From contig DATLAN010000349.1 of assembly GCA_035527455.1 (NCBI GenBank), positions 1 through 10,108 of the forward strand: a DNA stretch of 10,108 bases. The letters are read 5' to 3'. The translations under genes were made by a program, and so were the position numbers. The stretch is from DATLAN01 sp035527455 (GTDB lineage Bacteria > Planctomycetota > Planctomycetia > Pirellulales > Thermoguttaceae). Within the stretch, counting starts at the first letter, position 1. Every line of letters begins with the position of its first letter. Under the pieces are notes generated by a model. It worked only from the letters and a program-made list of their open reading frames with translations. It ran no database searches and was not told the DNA's origin. Shown here one piece after another: positions 5,906 through 10,108 of the stretch.

Positions 5906-7912
5906 ATGGAAACCAAAGCGACGGGAAAGGACCGGAGCGGAAGGCCCGAAGGCGGGTCCCTGCGGCGAACGTTGGGGCTTTGGTTCTGCCTGATTGCGCT
6001 GTTTTCCTGCGTGCTGGTGGGAAGTCTGACCTACTACCTCCGCGCCCAAGGGTGTCGCGACCTGGTGTTCGATCACGTCGAAGATGCCTGCCAGGACAAG
6101 ATCCGGGTGATCGATTCGTGGTTGACCGAGAGACGGGCCAACATGGAACTCTGGCGCGCACGGAACACTTTCAGGACGATATGCCTCGCTCGGCAGAAGG
6201 GACAAGACGTCAACACGGAGCAAAACCGTGCCTCTCTCGACCAGCTTGCGGCGGAAAAGGGGTACTCCGAAGTATTCGTTGCGGATCCCGGAACCGGCCT
6301 GGCTGTTGTCAGCTCCGCCCCGGAGCGGCTCGATTCGTGCCGTCTTGCCGAACCGCTCCTGAAACAGGTCGTGCAGCAGCGTCGGACAATCATGTCCGAC
6401 GTGCACCGCAATGAGGTCACCGGCCGACCGGAACTTGTCCAGGCGGGCCCGATCCTCTCGCGCACCGGCGGGGAGGTCATCGGCGTCCTGGTCTTCCATA
6501 TCGATCTGCAGTCGAACTTCTATTCCGTCTTCTTGAGGGCCGATGGACTCGGACGGACCGGGGAGGTCTTTCTCGTGAATCGCGACGGGCTGGCTCAGAG
6601 CCCCTTGAAAACCGATGAAGATGCCGTCGGCAAGACAATCCTCCAGGACGAACTGGCCGTCCGGGCGGCCGAGGGATCGACCGGCCGGATCATCGCCCGG
6701 GACTACCGATCGGCGGACGTGATCGCGGCCGTCGGGCAGATTCCCGAAATGGGGTTGGGCATCGTGGTCAAGCAGGACATGACGGAGGTCAATGCCCCGA
6801 TACGCCGGATGGCCTGCCAGGTGGCGGGCGTGTCTTTCGGCGTGCTCGTATTGGCCGCGATGGTCGGATTGTTCGTGGCGGCCAAGGTGATGCGGCCGGC
6901 CGCCAGGATCGCCGAAGTGGCCGAGAAGATCGGCGCCGGAGAACTCGAAACCCGCGCCGACGAATCGGGGCCTTCCGAAATACGGAAGGTCGCCGCAAGT
7001 CTCAATCGGATGGTCGAAAGGTTGGTGGAGGAGATTTCCCTGGGCAACACGCTCAATGCCCGACTCCAGCAGGAGATCGTCGACCGCCATCACGGCGAGC
7101 AAAGGGAACGAGAACTCCTGGCCGAACTCGCCCACACCGCACGACTGTCGACCATGGCCGAAATGGCCAGCGGCCTGGCCCACGAACTCAATCAACCGCT
7201 GACGGCCATCAGCACGCTCGCCTACGTGATCGCGCAAATCGTGCGCAGCGACCAACAACCGGATAACCGGAAACTGGCCGAGATGTGCGGCGACGTCGGC
7301 AACCAGGCCCTGCGAGCCGGCCGACTCGTCCACCGCATGAGAGAGTTCGTCAAGAAAATCGAGCCCAGCCGGGTGACGCTCGACCTTCGCGAGGTCATCG
7401 ACGAAGTCCTCGGTCTGATGGGAAACGATTTCCGACTCGCAAAAATCTCGGTCCAAGTGAACCTGGACGAACCCTTGCCCGCGACTCAGGCCGACAGGAT
7501 CCAAGTCGAACAGGTCTTGTTGAACCTGATGCGAAACGGCCTGGAAGCGATGCAGCACGCCGAATCCGAACCGCACCTACTGACGCTCGAGGCGAAGGCC
7601 CGCGAAGGTTACCTCGAGATTGCCGTCGGAGATACCGGCCCGGGCATCCCCGACGGCTCGGCCCACGAACTGTTCGACACCTTCTACACCACCAAACCCG
7701 AGGGTATGGGAATGGGGCTGGCGATCTGCCGGACGATCGTCGAGGCACACGGCGGCCGCATCCAGGCCCAGCCCAACACCGACCGGGGCGCCACCTTTAC
7801 GTTCACTCTGCCTATTCTGGGCGAGGACGAGGTCAGTCCTGCTTGCCCGCGGCTATCAGCAGACCACGTGTCGCCGCCAGTCGAACGTGTTTCGGCTGGT
7901 TCTCGCCGCTGA
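5906..7912 (+). CDS. Membrane sensor histidine kinase (Cache-like sensor, HAMP, HisKA, HATPase)
   Basis: From ATG 5906 (AGGGAAGG about ten bases upstream) the protein is 668 residues. Residues 22-46 are a membrane segment, 47-303 a periplasmic sensor of the double-Cache type (SWLTERRANMELW and GRTGEVFLVNRDG are typical), and 304-328 a second membrane segment. A HAMP linker follows (329-380), then a coiled coil. The HisKA domain has the FixL/DctB-type H-box ASGLAHELNQPL with phospho-acceptor His426. The ATPase domain has the N-box LNLMRNGLEAM with Asn544, the G1 box GDTGPGI (575-581) and the G2 box GMGMGLA (600-606), ending at TFTFTLPI about residue 637. The last ~30 residues extend past the domain and are antisense to the neighbouring HEAT-repeat gene. 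It should phosphorylate a response regulator after sensing a small extracellular ligand, but no regulator lies in the window. Confidence 0.93.
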   Translation: METKATGKDRSGRPEGGSLRRTLGLWFCLIALFSCVLVGSLTYYLRAQGCRDLVFDHVEDACQDKIRVIDSWLTERRANMELWRARNTFRTICLARQKGQDVNTEQNRASLDQLAAEKGYSEVFVADPGTGLAVVSSAPERLDSCRLAEPLLKQVVQQRRTIMSDVHRNEVTGRPELVQAGPILSRTGGEVIGVLVFHIDLQSNFYSVFLRADGLGRTGEVFLVNRDGLAQSPLKTDEDAVGKTILQDELAVRAAEGSTGRIIARDYRSADVIAAVGQIPEMGLGIVVKQDMTEVNAPIRRMACQVAGVSFGVLVLAAMVGLFVAAKVMRPAARIAEVAEKIGAGELETRADESGPSEIRKVAASLNRMVERLVEEISLGNTLNARLQQEIVDRHHGEQRERELLAELAHTARLSTMAEMASGLAHELNQPLTAISTLAYVIAQIVRSDQQPDNRKLAEMCGDVGNQALRAGRLVHRMREFVKKIEPSRVTLDLREVIDEVLGLMGNDFRLAKISVQVNLDEPLPATQADRIQVEQVLLNLMRNGLEAMQHAESEPHLLTLEAKAREGYLEIAVGDTGPGIPDGSAHELFDTFYTTKPEGMGMGLAICRTIVEAHGGRIQAQPNTDRGATFTFTLPILGEDEVSPACPRLSADHVSPPVERVSAGSRR

Positions 7913-8642
7913 GGGACTTGTACAGGGCGATCGCTTCCGTCTTGTTGCCCGCGGCGAGCAGCCGCTCGGCGCAGGTCAGGCAGGCGTCGGCGGCCGCCGT
8001 CTTCATGCCCTCGGGCGCCTTGGCGGCGAAGCCGGCCAGGGCCTTGCCCGCTTCCGGCGTGCCGATCAGTCCCAGCGAGTGGGTCGCCGCGTTGGCGACC
8101 GCCGCGTCGCCATCGCCGAGCAGGCCCGCCAGGGCCGGCACGCTCGCGGCGTCGCGACGCACGCCCAGCGATCCGACCGCTCCCGCCTTCAGCGCCCCGC
8201 CGAGCTTCCCCAGGGCGTCGCGCATCGCCGCGGCCGCTTCCGGCCCTTCGATCCGTTCCAGGGCGTAGCGGGCCATGTGCGAAAGGTCCTTGTCCGGCAG
8301 CAACGCGGCCAGCGCCGGCACCGATTCGGCCGTCCCGACCGTCCTCAGCGTGCGGAGCACGAAATCCTTCGCCGAGCGCGACGCCCCGCTGCCCAGCACC
8401 GCGAGCAGCCGCTTCTCCAGGTCCTTGCGCGCGGCCGCGTTGCCATGGGTGGCGACCACGGCGTCGTCGATCGGATTGAGCAGATTGCGGTCCGCGCCCC
8501 AGTCGTAGGTCTTCAGCGCCTCGAAGGCCCCGTCCACCGCGGCGGCGTCCACCTTCGGCTGATCCGCGGCGACGGCTGCCGTGCCGGCCAAGACCGCCGA
8601 GCCCGCCGCCAGTGCCATACGTGTCGTATCTTGATGTCGCAT
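7833..8642 (-). CDS. Exported HEAT-repeat protein
   Basis: The 269-residue protein starts with a Sec signal peptide (residues 1-26, ending VLAGTAAVAAD, likely cut after AVA). The rest is helical repeats of the HEAT/PBS-lyase kind, seen as recurring units such as SVPALAALLPDKD, ASVPALAGLLGDGDAAVANA and HSLGLIGTPEAGKAL at about 30-40 residue spacing. HEAT repeats bind proteins and are not catalytic, so it is probably a periplasmic scaffold or partner. AAGGAG lies six bases before the ATG. The gene lies 54 bases downstream of the Gfo/Idh/MocA gene on the same strand, a likely operon. Its 3' end overlaps the end of the histidine kinase gene by 80 bases. No specific partner is known from the sequence. 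Confidence 0.87.
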   Translation of the reverse strand: MRHQDTTRMALAAGSAVLAGTAAVAADQPKVDAAAVDGAFEALKTYDWGADRNLLNPIDDAVVATHGNAAARKDLEKRLLAVLGSGASRSAKDFVLRTLRTVGTAESVPALAALLPDKDLSHMARYALERIEGPEAAAAMRDALGKLGGALKAGAVGSLGVRRDAASVPALAGLLGDGDAAVANAATHSLGLIGTPEAGKALAGFAAKAPEGMKTAAADACLTCAERLLAAGNKTEAIALYKSLSGENQPKHVRLAATRGLLIAAGKQD

Positions 8643-8648
8643 ATTTCG

Positions 8649-8654
8649 CTCCTT
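8649..8654 (-). promoter_or_regulatory. Ribosome binding site of the HEAT-repeat gene
   Basis: AAGGAG on the minus strand, six bases before the ATG at 8642, fixes the start and so places the signal peptide at the N-terminus. Confidence 0.7.
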
Positions 8655-8696
8655 ATGTTTTGGGTTCCTGTGTTGCGGTTCGAATCTCGCAGGGGC

Positions 8697-9944
8697 TTAC
8701 AATACCCACGGCTCTCGCTTGGCTCGGTCGACCAGGCGGTTGGCCTCCTCGTCGCCGGGGAACTCCTGCTTGGCCTGGTCCCACTTCAGCGACCGCTTCA
8801 ACTCGTAGGCGATCAGCCCCAGGTGGCACACGGCCATGGTATGGGACGCGATTTCGATGTCCCGAAACGGCTTCTCCCGCGTCTTGACGCATTCGATGAA
8901 GTCGCCGTGGATGCCGCCGGAGCCCTTGTAGCTGGGCACGGGGTTTCCCGGCACCGTTTCGCCCGGCGTGCCGACCACTTGCATATTGCCCATGCCCGGG
9001 CAGTTGTGGTACAGCAAACGTCCGTTGGGATAGCGGTAGGTCAAAAAGTTCTTGCCGTCCTCGTCGTGATAGGTGACTTCCTCGGGCTCCAGGTCCCGAA
9101 CGTCGATGGCGAAGGTCGCGCCGCCGAAGTGGTGCGCGCCCCAGTCGGTCATGCCGCCGCCGGAATAGTCGCTGAAGGAGCGCCAACTCTGGCCGTTGAT
9201 CGAGTAACTGCCGCTGCACCGCCACGGATGGTAAGGCGCCCAGGGCGCGGGGCCGAGCCACATATCCCAGTCGAACCCTTCGGGGATCGGCTCGCCGGCC
9301 AGGTTGCAGGGCCTGGGCAACGGGCTCACGTTGACGTTGATCGACTTGATCGTGCCCAAGGCCCCGCTCCAGCACGGGTCAACCGTTCCCCGGTAATCCC
9401 CCAGCACGCGCTGGCTGCCGCCGGAGACCACCCGGCCGTAACGCCGCGCGGCCGCGACCATCAGCGGACCCTCGCGAAGCGTCCGCGTCTCGGGCTTCTG
9501 GCAGTACACGTCTTTGCCGTTGCGGCAGGCCTCGATCACGACCAGCGCGTGCCAGTGATCGGGCGTCGCACAGTGGATCGCGTCGATATCCTCGCGGGCC
9601 AGCAGTTCGCGGAAATCGCTGTAGACCTTGCAGTCGCTGTTTCCGTAACGTTGATTCACCTGGTTCTGGCGACCCTCGCGGACGCCTTGCTTCACGTCGC
9701 ACACGGCCACGTATTGCACGTCGCCGCGGCCGAGGAAGTTCCCCATATCGCCGCCGCCCTGGTTGCCGATGCCGATCCCGCCCATCACGATGCGCTCGCT
9801 GGGTGCCGCCCTGTCGTCGGCGCCCAAGGCCGAGGCGGGAATGACGTACGCGGCCGCCGCGGCCCCGGCGGCGGTTTTCAGAAACTCCCGTCGAGTTCCA
9901 AGGGGTCCTCGGCTCCTCGTTGGCGTGCCGTTTCGATGCCGCAT
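8697..9944 (-). CDS. Tat-exported Gfo/Idh/MocA family oxidoreductase
   Basis: From ATG 9944 the protein is 415 residues; a TTG two codons upstream is possible but lies inside the spacer of the AAGGAG site. Residues 17-45 are a twin-arginine signal (TRREFLK followed by AAGAAAAAYVIPASALGAD), so the folded enzyme with its cofactor is exported. The Rossmann nucleotide site is VMGGIGIGNQGGG (53-65). HCATPDHWHALVVIEAC (124-140) and VYCQKPET (147-154) match the family, with Gln149 in place of the usual Glu of the EKP motif. GGGMTDWGAHHF and the C-terminal GGIHGDFIECVKTREKPFRDIE are typical of the planctomycete and Verrucomicrobia expansion of this family. It should oxidise or reduce a sugar or related alcohol with NAD(P), perhaps with a tightly bound cofactor; the substrate is unknown. 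First gene of a probable operon with the HEAT-repeat gene. Confidence 0.93.
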   Translation of the reverse strand: MRHRNGTPTRSRGPLGTRREFLKTAAGAAAAAYVIPASALGADDRAAPSERIVMGGIGIGNQGGGDMGNFLGRGDVQYVAVCDVKQGVREGRQNQVNQRYGNSDCKVYSDFRELLAREDIDAIHCATPDHWHALVVIEACRNGKDVYCQKPETRTLREGPLMVAAARRYGRVVSGGSQRVLGDYRGTVDPCWSGALGTIKSINVNVSPLPRPCNLAGEPIPEGFDWDMWLGPAPWAPYHPWRCSGSYSINGQSWRSFSDYSGGGMTDWGAHHFGGATFAIDVRDLEPEEVTYHDEDGKNFLTYRYPNGRLLYHNCPGMGNMQVVGTPGETVPGNPVPSYKGSGGIHGDFIECVKTREKPFRDIEIASHTMAVCHLGLIAYELKRSLKWDQAKQEFPGDEEANRLVDRAKREPWVL

Positions 9945-9950
9945 GTCCAA

Positions 9951-9956
9951 CTCCTT
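9951..9956 (-). promoter_or_regulatory. Ribosome binding site deciding the Gfo/Idh/MocA start
   Basis: AAGGAG on the minus strand lies six bases before ATG 9944. The in-frame TTG at 9950-9948 directly abuts this site and is therefore unlikely to be the start. Confidence 0.65.
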
Positions 9957-10108
9957 TCTCTAGGTTCAATCTGTCGCGTGCGTTGTCTCTTATCTCACGG
10001 GCCGCAAGCGCCGGTGCTCGCGGATCGATCGCCGGATCGTCTTGCAGCTACACTGTAACCATATCTCAATCCGGATGCCACCGCCGACCGATGAATTCGC
10101 CCTCGGGG
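9957..10108. other. Upstream region of the oxidoreductase operon, reaching the window edge
   Basis: About 150 bases with no clear gene. An imperfect dyad at 10047-10059 (GCTACACTGTAAC on the plus strand) might be an operator, and TTGAGA on the minus strand nearby could be part of a promoter; both are weak. A minus-strand frame ending in TGA at 10066-10068 gives a short C-terminal-like tail (EGEFIGRRWHPD), but two other frames are also open, so an upstream gene cannot be claimed. Confidence 0.3.

Noticed and set aside
8670..8692. tRNA T-arm-like sequence GGTTCGAATC between the oxidoreductase and HEAT genes
   Set aside because: The flanking bases do not form a five-pair T-stem, and there is no acceptor stem, anticodon arm or room for a tRNA in the 54-base gap.
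7620..10058. Very long plus-strand open frame (812 codons)
   Set aside because: It runs antisense to the HEAT and oxidoreductase genes, which have clear domains, signals and ribosome binding sites. The open frame is a by-product of high GC codon use.
10066..10108. 3' end of another minus-strand gene
   Set aside because: Only about 14 codons are visible and more than one frame is open, so a gene cannot be supported.

Overview
The window is GC-rich bacterial DNA that looks planctomycete-like. The reasons are a Tat-exported Gfo/Idh/MocA oxidoreductase followed by a secreted HEAT-repeat protein, a bacterial deoxyhypusine-synthase-family enzyme next to a pyruvoyl arginine decarboxylase, frequent GTG/TTG starts, and gene gaps filled with palindromic dispersed repeats. 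This assignment is inference from gene content; there is no rRNA or other marker gene here.

Layout. Positions 1-919 (minus) hold a SAM-dependent O-methyltransferase cut by the window edge. Positions 920-1441 are a 520-base non-coding stretch packed with structured repeats: a MITE-like element with terminal inverted repeats, a nested 60-bp palindrome, two GC hairpins and a dyad just upstream of the next gene. Positions 1442-2389 (plus) encode a secreted transglutaminase-like protein, convergent with a pyruvoyl-dependent arginine decarboxylase (2417-2968, minus). The decarboxylase is divergent from a deoxyhypusine-synthase-family protein (3103-4185, plus), with a 134-bp shared upstream region. 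A type II citrate synthase (4264-5559, plus) follows after a 30-bp palindrome. A second repeat-rich gap (5560-5905) precedes a membrane sensor histidine kinase (5906-7912, plus). The kinase's 3' end overlaps the convergent HEAT-repeat gene (7833-8642, minus) by 80 bp. The HEAT gene lies 54 bp downstream of the Gfo/Idh/MocA gene (8697-9944, minus), and the two probably form an operon.

How the genes may work together. The decarboxylase makes agmatine, and bacterial deoxyhypusine-synthase-like proteins are thought to make homospermidine-type polyamines, so 2417-4185 is probably a small polyamine locus. The Tat oxidoreductase and the exported HEAT protein suggest a periplasmic process, perhaps carbohydrate-related. 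Citrate synthase is central metabolism. The histidine kinase has no response regulator in the window.

The most unusual content is the non-coding structure. One sequence module occurs in both intergenic gaps, and the 1175-1234 palindrome has arms that each fold into a hairpin and differ from each other by compensatory base-pair changes.
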